Positions 38,837 through 49,450 of a stretch of 64,000 nucleotides of DNA are shown in pieces; the first letter of the stretch is position 1, and each line of letters opens with the position of its first letter. The stretch comes from Lineus longissimus (Eukaryota > Nemertea > Pilidiophora > Heteronemertea > Lineidae), in assembly GCF_910592395.1 (NCBI RefSeq), contig NC_088312.1, positions 10,602,001-10,666,000 on the forward strand, given 5' to 3'. The notes under the pieces were generated by a model. It was given only the letters and a program-made list of their open reading frames with translations, was not told the origin of the DNA and did no database searches. The translations under genes and the position numbers were made by a program.

Positions 38837-39105
38837 GTCCCTTTCCTGTTGAAATTGGGCATGTTTTTAGGCCTTTTGCATGAAGAGATTTTTTTGGTGT
38901 TGCCAATGTCATAGGACATAGGCCGGATGGGGCCCTTTACCTGAATTTGCATGTACTAGTCTGGCAAATAACCTCAACAGATCTACCATTTTTATTCATT
39001 TTCTTCAAGTCTTGGACAAAGATGTTAAAACTTTTGATGACGGTAATTTGTGATGATGGACTGGAACCTAGGCCTACCTCTAAGCAATTGTGGTAGACTT
39101 TTTGA

Positions 39106-39259
39106 CAGTGGAACCTACCTCAGCAAACACCTCTCTATTAAGAATACTAGCTTCAGTCCCAAAGTTGTAGTTCCCATCAGATTTCACCTCTCTAATTAGG
39201 ACATGTCTAGGAAAGCACTTGTCAGTCCCGAGGGTGTCCTTGATAGAGCAGTTCTACTG
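39106..39259 (+). mobile_element. MITE, TA-targeted CAGTAGAACCTC family, copy 5
   Basis: This diverged 154-bp copy starts CAGTGGAACCTA and ends CAGTTCTACTG, followed by TA (39260-39261); the left flank is GA. It carries CACCTCTCTATTAAGAATAC and AGCACTTGTCAGTCCCGAGG like the other copies, in the same orientation as those at 10539 and 26079. It lies 75 bp outside the left end of the large element. Confidence 0.78.
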
Positions 39260-39491
39260 TATGGGGCATCTGTAGCTAATAATTAGAATTAAGCACTCCA
39301 AGCAAATGGATTTACCAGCTCTTCTACTGTATTAGAGGGGACTGAGGGCTTCACTTCCCTCCAAAAGACGATGTCACAACCTACCCAACACCAGCTTGAG
39401 CATGGGCTAACCTCAGGTTGTGACATTGTCCCTATCAACCCATTTGCGGCATGGTGAACAGAGAGGGCTACTTTTTAAGTATGTGCATTCC

Positions 39492-39512
39492 GGGGGGGGG
39501 GGGGGGGGGGGG
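39492..39512. repeat. Poly-G run of 21
   Basis: Twenty-one consecutive G residues lie inside the left part of the large element. Shorter G runs occur near 5940, 15846 and 20723. Such runs are G-quadruplex-prone and length-unstable, so the true length may differ. Confidence 0.9.
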
Positions 39513-40059
39513 TTAAGATTAAACCTTTGGCTAGGCCTTAATCACCGGTTGTGACATTGTCCCCATGGCATATACCACAGTATTTTACACTCTGTGCAAA
39601 TCTTCACATCACACCCCAAGACAAATCTGAATCAGATTCATTAGTGTCCATTATAGGTTGTGACATTGTCCCCATCGTGCAACCCTAGGTGAAATTTAAA
39701 GACACTTGCGCATAATCTTCAGGTATACAAGGACATCTCATTAATCGATTCTGAAAAATGCAGCTTTTTAGAGCAGTACTATCAATCCTTACCAAATGTT
39801 TCTTCTGCTTATTTACTTAGTTTCTTCTGCAGCTCCAATCTAACAATACAACTCCATAAACACTAAAGCAAACAAAATGACACTTGCATTTACAATTTTA
39901 TTCTTAATTGAAATTTACAACAATGACGGGTTGTAGGCCTAGAAATACCTCGAGTGATTATGATCTTTAGTCAAAGACAAACAGCAGGGAGTGGTTCTTT
40001 CTGCCATGAGATGCAAGGTAAAATGAGCAATACGAATTTATAAATGACACGAAAGAGTA

Positions 40060-41580
40060 AACAGCTTGCTTCAAAGCAAGAAATGAATCTGCACATATTT
40101 ACTGGTATGCAGATAAGCCAGCAAGGCATCAAAACCTTCGTAAGCCCTTAATGAGCAACTACAAACAGGATTTATCTTACAACTGTACTGCTCCAAAGAA
40201 AGAGCCAAGTCTGCACATAACTACTGGTATGCAGATTTGTCAGCGAGGCAGACAAGACCTGATATTGCTTCAAAGCAAAACTTAAGTATGCATATAATCA
40301 CTGGTATTGAGATTTGCCTGCGAGGCAGAAAAGACCTAAGGCCAGCCACTGCTTTAGGAGTGTAGCAACGATATTGCTTCAAAGCAAAAATGATGTTTGC
40401 ACATAATTACAGGTATGCAGATGTGCCTGTTCGACAAAAAGTCCCCTGAACACTACCAAGCAACACTAATTTACAATTGACATGAAAGAGTATACAGTTT
40501 GAGGGAAAGCCACATAACTATTAGATAATTGCCCTCTGGACTAGTGACAATCAGACTGGTCTGAAATTCTCATTATCGACCACTCCTCAGTGGAAATGAA
40601 TCCAACAAAAAATGGGGTCATTGTATACAGTGGTACTGTATTACCCCGATGAGAAGCACTTTACTGATGTCCCCCACTCTCAACTAAGATATTTGTGCGT
40701 GTACCGGTTTGACTACGGGCTGAAGTTGACGATGTACTCCTGACGGAGCCATTGGGTGCTTCGCCCGCTCATTGACCGAGGCATGGTGACCTGGAGACAG
40801 TGACCGGATTGGCACTAGCTGGTCGAGGGACACTTCACAGGGCGTCAATTCGCAACTTCTCATCATTTTTAAGGCACGACCCATTCACGTGGACCAAGTT
40901 TTACCCGTCAACCTACTCCTTACATAGCGTGGGGTACCAACCCACCGCAGATTCAGGAGTGTGCAATGGTTGCCGAATATCCTACACCCAATTGTGCTGC
41001 CCATTCGCAATAGGTTTAACCACCGTCATGCGCCCCTGACATCGCCATCTCTCAGACGGTAACAGGAAATGGTGCAATCTGGCTGCAAAATTTTCCCAGA
41101 GGGGCGGGATAATGATTATTTCAGACCGATCAGAGTGTCACAAGTTCAGAGCGAAATCACCTGAGAGTTATATGGAGTTGCACCAAAATGCAGACTCTTC
41201 ATTTCATTTGTAAAAAGGCATCGATTATTTTTGTTACATTCAATGGACCCAGTCCTACAATATCAGGAAGAGCCAAGTCTGCACATAATCACTGGTATGC
41301 AGATTTGCCCGCGAGGCAGAAAAAACCTGAACATTGCCACAATATTGCTTCAAAGCAAGAAATGAATCTGCACATATTTACTGGTATGCAGTTATGCCAG
41401 CAAGGCATCAAAACCTTTGTAAGCCCTTAATGAGCAACTAATTTATAAAATTACAAACAGGATTTATCTTACAACAGAAAAGACCTGAACATTGCCACAA
41501 TATTGCTTCAAAGCAAGAAATGAATCTGCACATAATTACTGGTATGCAGATGTGCCCGCGAGGCAGAAAAGACCTTCTAA
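40060..41580. repeat. Cluster of about seven interspersed hairpin-forming modules
   Basis: A module of roughly 60-75 bp recurs near 40070, 40205, 40270, 40378, 41273, 41350 and 41508. It has TTGCTTCAAAGCAA (a near-perfect palindrome), then CTGCACATAATTACTGG and TATGCAG (an inverted pair CTGCA...TGCAG), then GCGAGGCAGAAAAGACCT. A longer segment of about 120 bp, including ATGAGCAACTA and CAGGATTTATCTTACAAC, is duplicated at about 40067-40183 and 41349-41476. No reading frame is conserved across copies. It lies inside the large element. Confidence 0.8.
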
Positions 41581-42079
41581 ACTTCTAAACCTTTAGGCCT
41601 ACAAAGTCATTCTATGCTGAAAAAGTAAATCTTCAGGTATTTTTGGCACCACTCAGTTCTTCTTGATATTCTCAATGTTCACAATGTCCTGCATGTTCTG
41701 AATCATCTGAGTGAACTGGTGAACCAAAGCTGTAATAATGATAAGGACTGAATGTGAGTAATGGAAGAAGATGTTCAGCACAGTTTTCTGTCCAGTGATT
41801 TCAACGATCTCCTCTTGCACTCATTTAACTGTGGTGTTTCGCACGGCCACGTTTAACCCAGGCACGCTGTAAAGCCAAGTGGTCTACACGCGATTGATGA
41901 TTGAGCCTCTCTCGATCAGGGACAGGGATTTTGATCCCAAATGGCCGGTCTTATCAGATACGCTCTATTATTCATTCTTAAACTTTCAATTAACAACAGC
42001 CACTAAAAGATGACAATAAAATGATTGTGGACATTGCAATATATGACGGAATGATGTCATCAGCTATTTAGGTCCTTGG

Positions 42080-42514
42080 CTAGACAGGAAAGGCTGTTGC
42101 ACCATCGTTGAATTCCACTGCTTTCCATTTATCCCAGCAAAGAAACTGTGGATACATTTGATCATACACAAACCATAGATGATAGATGTCTTTTCCAGTC
42201 AGAATGGAAGGGGCCCTATTGTGTTCCAGACATTTGAACTTGTTTGATGTGATCCTTGTCCATAAGCCAGCTTGCTTACGAGAGATGTCACGGCGCTCTA
42301 CCAGCTTCAATTACTAGTGGTTTTCCTGTTGAGGTGCTGAAAATAAGACAATAGTTCTTTTGATTTTAATGACTTCTTCTACAAAGACAGAGTTTTTAGA
42401 AAGAGCTCCATGAAAGGCCTCTGGCTTACTTAGAGGGGTTGTCAACTGCACAAGGACATCGTACGGTGATTGCAGTTCACTCTGGAACCTTATCCACCAG
42501 GAACTTGCCAGCAC
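42080..42514 (-). pseudogene. Decayed protein-like frame inside the large element
   Basis: On the - strand one frame reads SELQSPYDVLVQLTTPLSKP and on to FSAPQQENH, two adjacent stops, then in the same frame ERRDISRKQAGLWTRITSNK through HLWFVYDQMYPQFLCWDKW to the next stop. Composition looks protein-like (Trp, Tyr, Phe and charged residues mixed) on both sides of the stops, suggesting a mutated coding region. I do not recognise the family. It could be what remains of the element's own gene; chance cannot be excluded. Confidence 0.3.
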
Positions 42515-42873
42515 TACTGACTAACAACTATTTAGAATGTAAAAATTTCTATTAAAGGAACACAACAGGACAGCACTTGACCAGTGTTATGACTAAAATC
42601 TGTTATAAACTTTTTTTCTTATTTTTCTAGTCATTCTGGACATACTTGCTTTCTGATAAGTTATCCGGCAGGCAGACTACTGTACATCTATCCTGCACAG
42701 ATTCACATTGCACACCAACCTTGTATTCTCAGATTGCTTGTCCTTGCAACGACATTGTAGATTCCTTCATCATTTTCTCCAGTCAGATTTTGCTGCAGTC
42801 AGCTGGCCACAGTGAAATCTTGTCAGTAGTGTTGGAGTGGCAACCCTCAGCATGTGGACTGATCTTGGCTTGA

Positions 42874-43074
42874 TTACGAGGACGATAAGCTTTTCTCTTT
42901 TCCAGTCTGTGTCATCAAGTGGAGGAGCTGGAAAGGACCACAGTTTTCATTAATAAAATTTTCTGAACCAAATAAACAATGACGCGGAACTGTCCCCTGG
43001 CTTTTCCACACCTTAAGATAATCATCTGCCAAATATGAAGACACAATGCAAATACGAAGCCGTTTTGGACACAA
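42874..43074 (-). other. Unrecognised protein-like open frame inside the large element
   Basis: The - strand frame of 66 codons reads KRLRICIVSSYLADDYLKVW, then GTVPRHCLFGSENFINENCG. The hydrophobic strand RICIVSS followed by YL and a later short strand vaguely recalls OTU-type peptidase fragments carried by some transposons, but the catalytic Cys and His cannot be placed, so no function is assigned. It lies 360 bp upstream, on the same strand, of the decayed frame at 42080-42514. Confidence 0.22.
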
Positions 43075-43186
43075 GTGCCATTACCTGCCATAAGCAGATC
43101 ACTTGTCTGAAGTGCAATACAGACAACCATAACGTTTGCTCAGACTCTGTGAATAGTTGTCAGCAACTTGTTACTTAAGTCGTACT

Positions 43187-43350
43187 TCCACCTATCAAAT
43201 CCCCGTGTCTTTTGCGCTTACACCTATGAATTGTCGTGTCTAAATAGACCCGTGTGTCAAATCCCCGTGTCTATTAGCCCCATCGAGCTCGATGGGGCTA
43301 ATCGGGGGCTAATTTAGACCCGTGTTCAACACGGGTTTTTTGAGGTGGAA
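43187..43350. mobile_element. Long nested palindrome, probable foldback element
   Basis: The outer arms TTCCACCTATCAAATCCCCG (left) and the inward-read right end TTCCACCTCAAAAAACCCG are inverted repeats. At the centre, 43274-43301 is a perfect 28-bp palindrome whose half is TTAGCCCCATCGAG. A second small palindrome, CCCGTGTTCAACACGGG, lies at about 43319-43335. It is non-coding and can form a long cruciform or hairpin. Nested in the large element. Confidence 0.75.
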
Positions 43351-43818
43351 TCTGAATAGACACGGCAATTGCAAGTTCTAAGATCCGGCGACAGATGGCG
43401 CGGTGTAGTTGCATCAATGTGATGAAATACTCAACACCATCTCCAGATAATCAGCCGAGTCCGAGGTCAGAGGTGATTTGATGTTGAGCAGATTTTTGTT
43501 CATTATTTGGGCAGGAATCAAGATTTAATCTATGTCAGCCAGGTTCAGAGACATTAATTTTACTTCAAGCTGTATGAATCTGCATACTTCTCTTGCCTGA
43601 ATGAAGGGCAAGAAACTTCAATGCTTTTGACAGCCTTTCGACTAGTTGACAGAATATGAAGAACAATTTTCTTACCCAAATATTTGCTCCTTCAAAAGTC
43701 AACTGAATCCCTCTTCAGGATACACCCACAGATCTTTATGTAACAGACACATGTTTCTCCATATCTGTTGTATCTCTCCATCTCATCTTCCTTGAAACCA
43801 TGCAGACAGAAAAATAAC

Positions 43819-44018
43819 TCAAACTATTGGAATGCTTGAATTTGTAACACCTCAAGCCTTTCACTGCAAGGAAGTCTTGACTGCAGCCAAATTTCTTCAG
43901 AGTTTTTTTAAACATGCATAAACTATTGGAATGCTTGAATTTGTAACACCTCAAGCCTTTCACTGCAAGAAAGTCTCGACTGCAGCCAAATTTCTTCCGA
44001 GTTTTTTTAAACATGCAT
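43819..44018 (-). repeat. Two tandem copies of a 99-bp unit, open on the - strand
   Basis: AACTATTGGAATGCTTG begins copies at 43822 and 43921, a period of exactly 99 bp. Both copies are open in one - strand frame, giving KKFGCSRDFLAVKGLRCYKF and KKFGCSQDFLAVKGLRCYKF within a 92-codon frame (43736-44014). A period divisible by three and substitutions that keep the frame open would suit a duplicated coding segment, but two copies are too few to prove it. Confidence 0.6.
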
Positions 44019-46008
44019 TGACGAGTCTTCTTCCCGACCAGCTGTCACCGTCTCATCGAGTTCTATGATCTGCATCATTGTCTCACACAGGCTCAGATCA
44101 CAGGCAAAAGGAATCATTTCAAAATGCATGCTTTACACAGTGCCCTCTTTCGTGTTTATGTTAGCACCTAGTCAGCGGATATTTCCCCAGGTCAAACCAA
44201 GCTGCTTCGTCCTTTTACTGTAGCGTGCAGACTGCAGACTCTCTTGAACAGCCTCTGATAATTCAACTTCATATATCTAAACTGAAAGCAACTTCAGTTC
44301 TGTTCTTTGTGGCACTGGCAACATTGCCAGAAAGAAAAAATATCTTTCCTGGTGCGTCCCCAGCCTTCCTTCACATCAGGTGTTCCAGATGCGAGTGCAT
44401 CCTAGTTAGCAATAGTTTTTCCAGACCTCTGTAACATCCCTGTCCTCCAATCTTAAAACCATGCTGAAACAGAAGGCTAAAACTGTTAGGATGATCATAA
44501 ATCTTTAAGGCAATTACACATGAAAGTTTCTGTCACTTAGTCATCCTGCCGGCATTTATCCTTTCATTATCATTATAGCAGAGGCAGCTACCTTGAAGAT
44601 ATGTGATTAGGCATCCTGTCACAGACTGGTCCTCACTGTCACTGGCTTATTTTGCCGTTTGCGAAGTTTGTACAGCCAGTACATAAATCCAACATGGTGC
44701 CAACTTTGCGTTGTCCTTCGCTCGACATCAATTTTTTGTTCCTGTGTTGGCAATTAAGCTGTCACTGTCACATGTCCAATGACTGGCATTACTGTTTCTC
44801 AGACAACAGGCAAAAAATAAGTCACAACTTTTTGACAGTTAGTCAGTCAATACTTAGCCATGCCAAAACAAACCGCTTTGTCTTTTTCAACAGTAGCATC
44901 GGGTGTCTCTTGGACAACCTCGGTGACAGCAACGCCCCTGAACTTGAAACAGGCTGAAAAAGATCTTGAAGCCTTTAGAATTGTCATGCAAGTAATTCGT
45001 AGACCATTACTGAATGCAAGATTCTTTGAAATCATGCTGAAGCGTACATCTTCTCAATATCTAATCAAGGTAGCATAGCTGATAGACGCCCAGCTACCTA
45101 GCCATTTTGTAAAGACTTCAGTCTCTAGTTTCTTCCCCCTTGTCTCTGTCATTCATTGGCTTATTTACATACTGAGGTAAGTTGACCAATTGTAAACACA
45201 TTGTATTGTCATCATCTGATTAACACTGCTGGCTACTACGCAATAATGCCCAGGCTTGATCCCAGGGAGATTCTTCGGCACACCTCTCAGACCAGCATTG
45301 CCAGCTTCATTCTTCTGCTCAGGTCATTTGCATCAAGTCTGCTAACTGAACTCCCAAGACAGCCGTACCCTTGCATAAGTCTGCCGTCAGAATGGTGGTA
45401 GATTTACCTACTGTCCTCACTCTGTCATTCTTACATCTCCCTTTGGTGCTGTCCTTGGTTACCACGCCGTCTCTTGCCCCAATCTTGCGGCTCCCTCTCC
45501 GTAACGTCATTACGCGTCCCTCTGGTCAACTATACATGGACCGGATCATGGTCTACAGCACGGCCTGGAAAAGGAGTACAGTTCTCATTATATACAACTT
45601 GGCTGAATTTCATGACATTTTAAGAACACAATGAGATTAAGTGTAAGCTATGGTTTTTTTATTCACAAACTATTTTTTGTCATTTTCGACAGCAAACAGA
45701 CCCAGACTGAGACGAAATAAATTCTCTCTAGTTTGTGACCTTCTTGCATGGTTCATGGTCAACTAAAACCTTGAAGACCTAAATTCCGTGAAGGTTGCAA
45801 CTCCCGAAACATATTACTGGTACATGGTTATGCTCAGACTAGAGAACCTGTATTGAAGAAAGTCTTTTGAATTGAGGGAGCAGCATCCCCAGGACTGCCC
45901 CTGAAGCAGTAACAACGGGGTCCCAAGAACCACATGGGAAAGGAGAAAAATTGGTATTTTTTGCAGTCTACAAAAGACCAAAAGAAATAAAGATGTGATT
46001 GTGACCTT

Positions 46009-46358
46009 ATGTTCCATAAACTTGAAATGAAGATGCATTGTGACCTATGTTCCACAATGGATGAAGAGCATGATCTTCCCATAAACTTGGGTGAAGACAT
46101 TCATGACATATGGGTTCACAAAGTTCACCGAGTTGTCAATGAAAACCTATGCAATACCATACCGGATATGCTTGGCTCCAGTTTCTCCCCCAAAAGTTGT
46201 ACACGCTGTCGCAGCTTGCCAGCATCATCCTGGCCAGCCCCTTGGACGGCCCACTTTTTGACGAATATCCCTGTGATGCAGGAAAAAATTGTGAATGTCA
46301 CAAAATAACAACCAACTCTGAGCCCCTCAACACTTGTGTGGATGCCACAGAGTTCTAG
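46009..46358 (+). pseudogene. Possible frameshifted coding remnant inside the large element
   Basis: Two overlapping + frames look protein-like in succession. The first (from 46009) reads MHCDLCSTMDEEHDLPINLG and on to VNENLCNTIPDML. The second (frame of 46149) reads LYTLSQLASIILASPLDGPL, then CDAGKNCECHK, to a stop at 46358. A one-base shift near 46170-46190 would join them. No family is recognised. Low confidence. Confidence 0.22.
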
Positions 46359-46523
46359 TCAAGATGTCAAGGACACTTTCCCTCTGACAAAGAAAAGTTG
46401 TATGCAAATGTTTGAAAAATCTCTCCATGGTAGGAAAGTTTTTTTGAGAAAATTGTGGTCCGAAGGAATGAACTGTTCAATGGAATAGAGGGATGTTCCA
46501 GCCGGATCATCAAGTATCCCACG

Positions 46524-46787
46524 AATAATAGACAGCTTGCGAAAATCAATTTCGGTCATTTTGAAAAGGAGTTTTCACAGGCAGCGCAAGTTTACCATGA
46601 CATAAAAGTCATGTTTTAAATCAAGTCATCACCAAAAGCATTCAAAATATCATGAACATTGGAAGACATGGACAGCTTGAACAAGCTTGTATATTTGTAC
46701 TTTTATTCCATGGTAAACATATATTGCCTGTGAAAAGAGTCTATTCAAAATGACCGAACTTTATTTACGCAGGTTGTCTATTGTTGC
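46524..46787. mobile_element. Foldback element with about 95-bp imperfect inverted repeats, copy A
   Basis: The left arm AATAGACAGCTTGCG, then TTCGGTCATTTTGAA, TTTTCACAGGCAG and GTTTACCAT, matches the reverse complement of the right arm: AATAGACAACCTGCG, TTCGGTCATTTTGAA, TTTTCACAGGCAA, GTTTACCAT. The inverted repeat is about 95 bp each side around a short core with CATGAACATTGGAAGACATGG. A second copy lies at about 47976-48195. Non-coding. Confidence 0.8.
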
Positions 46788-46789
46788 AA

Positions 46790-47450
46790 ATATGAATTTT
46801 GGCAATGATCATGGGTCTGGGTCCTATCATTCCCAGCCACGAGTCACAATCTGGTAACTTTTTGTCTCACGTATGAAGTTTGGCAGTGATCATGGGTCGG
46901 GGTCCTATCATTCCCAGCCGCCAGTCACAATCTGGTAACTTTTTGTCTCACGTATGAAGTTTGGTAGTGATCAGGGGTCGGGGTCCTGTCATTCCCAGCC
47001 ACGAGTCACAATCTGGTAACTTTTTGTCTCGGGTATGAAGTTTGGCAGTGATCATGGGTCGGGGTCCTATCATTCACAGCCACGAGTCACAATCTGGTAA
47101 CTTTTTGTCTCACATATAAAGTTTGGCAGTGGTCATGGGTCGGGGTCCCATCATTCCCAGCCACGAGTCACAATCAGGTAACTTTTTGTCTCACATATAA
47201 AGTTTGGCAGTGATCAGGGGTCGGGGTCCTATCATTCACAGCCACGAGTCACAATCTGGTAACTTTTTGTCTCACATATAAAGTTTGGCAGTGGTCATGG
47301 GTCGGGGTCCCATCATTCCCAGCTGTAAGTCACAATCAGGTAACTTTTTGTCTCACATATAAAGTTTGGCAGTGATCAGGGGTCAGGGTCCTATCATTCA
47401 CAGCCAGGAGTCACAATCTGGTAACTTTTTGTCTCACGTATGGGCCCACT
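46790..47450. repeat. Satellite-like array, eight copies of an about 80-bp unit
   Basis: Units share TTTGGCAGTGATCATGGGTC, GGGGTCCTATCATTC, CAGCCACGAGTCACAATC and TGGTAACTTTTTGTCTCAC. Eight copies run head to tail with few substitutions, so expansion looks recent. The array begins at the right end of foldback copy A. Confidence 0.95.
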
Positions 47451-47680
47451 TATTGTAAGTTCAAGAAGCGAATAATAGACGGCGAAAGCATCTGGCCAAC
47501 TGTGAACTGTCTACTGTGTAAGCGGAAAATGGAGACAGTGAAGAGTTCACTGTTTTGTGCGGAGCATGCTCTGATTGTTCTGTCTCTGATCCGGAGTCAT
47601 TAATTTCATAATTTTAGAGAAAATCCTTTGCAATGACCAACTTTTTGGTCACAATGCTTTACAAATTCAATAAAAGGTCC

Positions 47681-47703
47681 ATATATATATATATATATAT
47701 TAT
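47681..47703. repeat. AT dinucleotide microsatellite
   Basis: About eleven AT dinucleotides follow GGTCCAT. A short CCCTCC-rich tract comes directly after (about 47709-47733). Confidence 0.9.
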
Positions 47704-47975
47704 GGCTAGCTCCCCCTCCCCCTCCCCCTCCCAGCCTGTGGCTAACTTTTATGGGAGTAGGGGGCAAGAGCAGATCTTTCTCTGCGAGTTTGACAATTGG
47801 CCAAAGTTTGCATGAAAAAACATTACTGGTGTCCGGACCCTGGAGGGGAGAGAATTTGGCCCCTGCTTTCACCAATTTATGGCACAGCCCCCTTCCTGGG
47901 CCAACATTTTGGGGGCAGGCACAGGCTTTTAGGGTGAGGGAGTCAGGGGAGAGTAGAACAGTTCAGTTACCAGCA

Positions 47976-48195
47976 GAATAGACCGTATGCGAAAATAAAT
48001 TTTGGTCATTTTGAAAAGACCCTTTTCACAGGCAGCTTAAGTTTACCATAACATAAAAGGAATTTAAATCAAATCATCACCAAAAGCTTTCAAAATATCA
48101 TGAAAATTGGAAGACATTGACCACTTCCAGTAAATTGCTTAGCTTGTATATTTTTTACTTTTGTGCCAAGGAAAACATACCTTGCCTGTGAACAG
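47976..48195. mobile_element. Foldback element, copy B (right arm decayed)
   Basis: The left arm matches copy A (AATAGACCGTATGCG, TTTTGGTCATTTTGAA, TTTTCACAGGCAG, GTTTACCAT), as does the core CATGAAAATTGGAAGACATTG. The right arm keeps TTGCCTGTGAA, but the outer part no longer pairs. Both copies have the same orientation and flank the 80-bp array. Confidence 0.72.
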
Positions 48196-48299
48196 GGCAA
48201 GGTACAGAACACAGCTTTTTATCTCAAACCTGAAGAGAAAAAAACGCTCTCTGCAGTGTCTGCAGTCCCCCACCATCTAGAATAAGTTCTTTTCCCCAT

Positions 48300-49450
48300 T
48301 CTCCCCTGTTGCCTGTTAGGCCCTGTTCCCGCGAAAATCAAATGTCACCCATCCACACAGTCAATGCATGTTGTTCATGCACACACCAAACACATGTTCG
48401 CAGTGCAGACAAAATGGACGCCGAAACCGCACTGGACTGGTCAGTTTCAACACGATTTCCACCATCAAAAATGATAAAAATCATCACATAATTCAGTTTA
48501 ACAGATGCAGAATTACATACATAACAAGAATAACCGACTCCGGCACTTTGATGAGTATCATAGAACAAAGAATCGTATGTTCTTTTATGAAAATAATCGC
48601 CGCGCACGAGCGGCCGGAACGCCGCCATCAAAATTTTTGCCAACCGCACAAAATTCCTTTATCATTGCACCGATAACTCAAGAAACGCAAAAACATCGGA
48701 ATATGGATGGGCTAAGATACTTAATCTATGAACTTACCATCCAAAAGTTGTCTGTATGCACGAAATTGGGGTGAAATCAGAGAATTAAACGGAAAAGTTT
48801 CGAAACATAAATGCCGCCGAAGTGGAAAAGTCCGCACGTGGGTCAGACGATCTGGTGATTACGTCATTATCATCAGGCGGCTGGGGCAAACAGGCGGAGC
48901 GATCTTTCGGCGGCAATTTAAAAAAATCCTTTAGGCCTATATAACTTGGACCCTGAATCAAATTTCTTTCCCTGGTAATTTTTCTCCGTCACCTTTCCGA
49001 ATTCAGGATATTCCGAAAAAATTTGAGAGCGTCTTTCGCCGTCATTCATCAACGAATAGCGGGACGAATAGTTGGTTGTGACAATGTCTTTCATGACCGG
49101 CCTAAGCTTTGTCCATTCAAAAATTTGACTGTGTTTACTACGAATGGCGCTCGTCCTTGATTAATTCTCTCCAAGCCCGTCCGGTTCTTCTCCATAAGTC
49201 AACAGTAGAAACACAGTCCTGAGGATATAAGACATCTCCGGCCTAGACTCCTATGCTGTCCATTTCGTCATCCTGATAGTCCTCGGACGACAGCGCGAAT
49301 TCGGTCCACTGCGTCCGGAGTGTAACAAACAACTGAGGCATTTATAACATTTCCTCCGCATTGGCCGAAAAAAAGCGCAAAAACAAGTGCCCCCAATCAG
49401 AACATTTGAGTGCAGGGTCAGAGGAGCAATTCCTTAGGATGTGGGGTTTA
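48300..49450. promoter_or_regulatory. CpG-richer segment with TATA-like box, possible relic promoter
   Basis: Against AT-rich surroundings this stretch has dense CG dinucleotides (for example CGCCGCGCACGAGCGGCCGG near 48599). A TATA-like CCTATATAAC lies at about 48936. No recognisable gene follows on either strand. It may be a promoter belonging to the large element, an unmethylated island, or a GC-rich repeat. Confidence 0.22.

Noticed and set aside
41880-41960. Possible seventh copy of the CAGTAGAACCTC MITE
   Set aside because: Only CCTCTCTCGATCAGGGACA and TTTTGATCCCAAATGGCC resemble the family; neither terminus is present.
42874-43074. OTU-type peptidase domain
   Set aside because: Only a vague strand pattern; catalytic Cys and His cannot be located, so no function was assigned.
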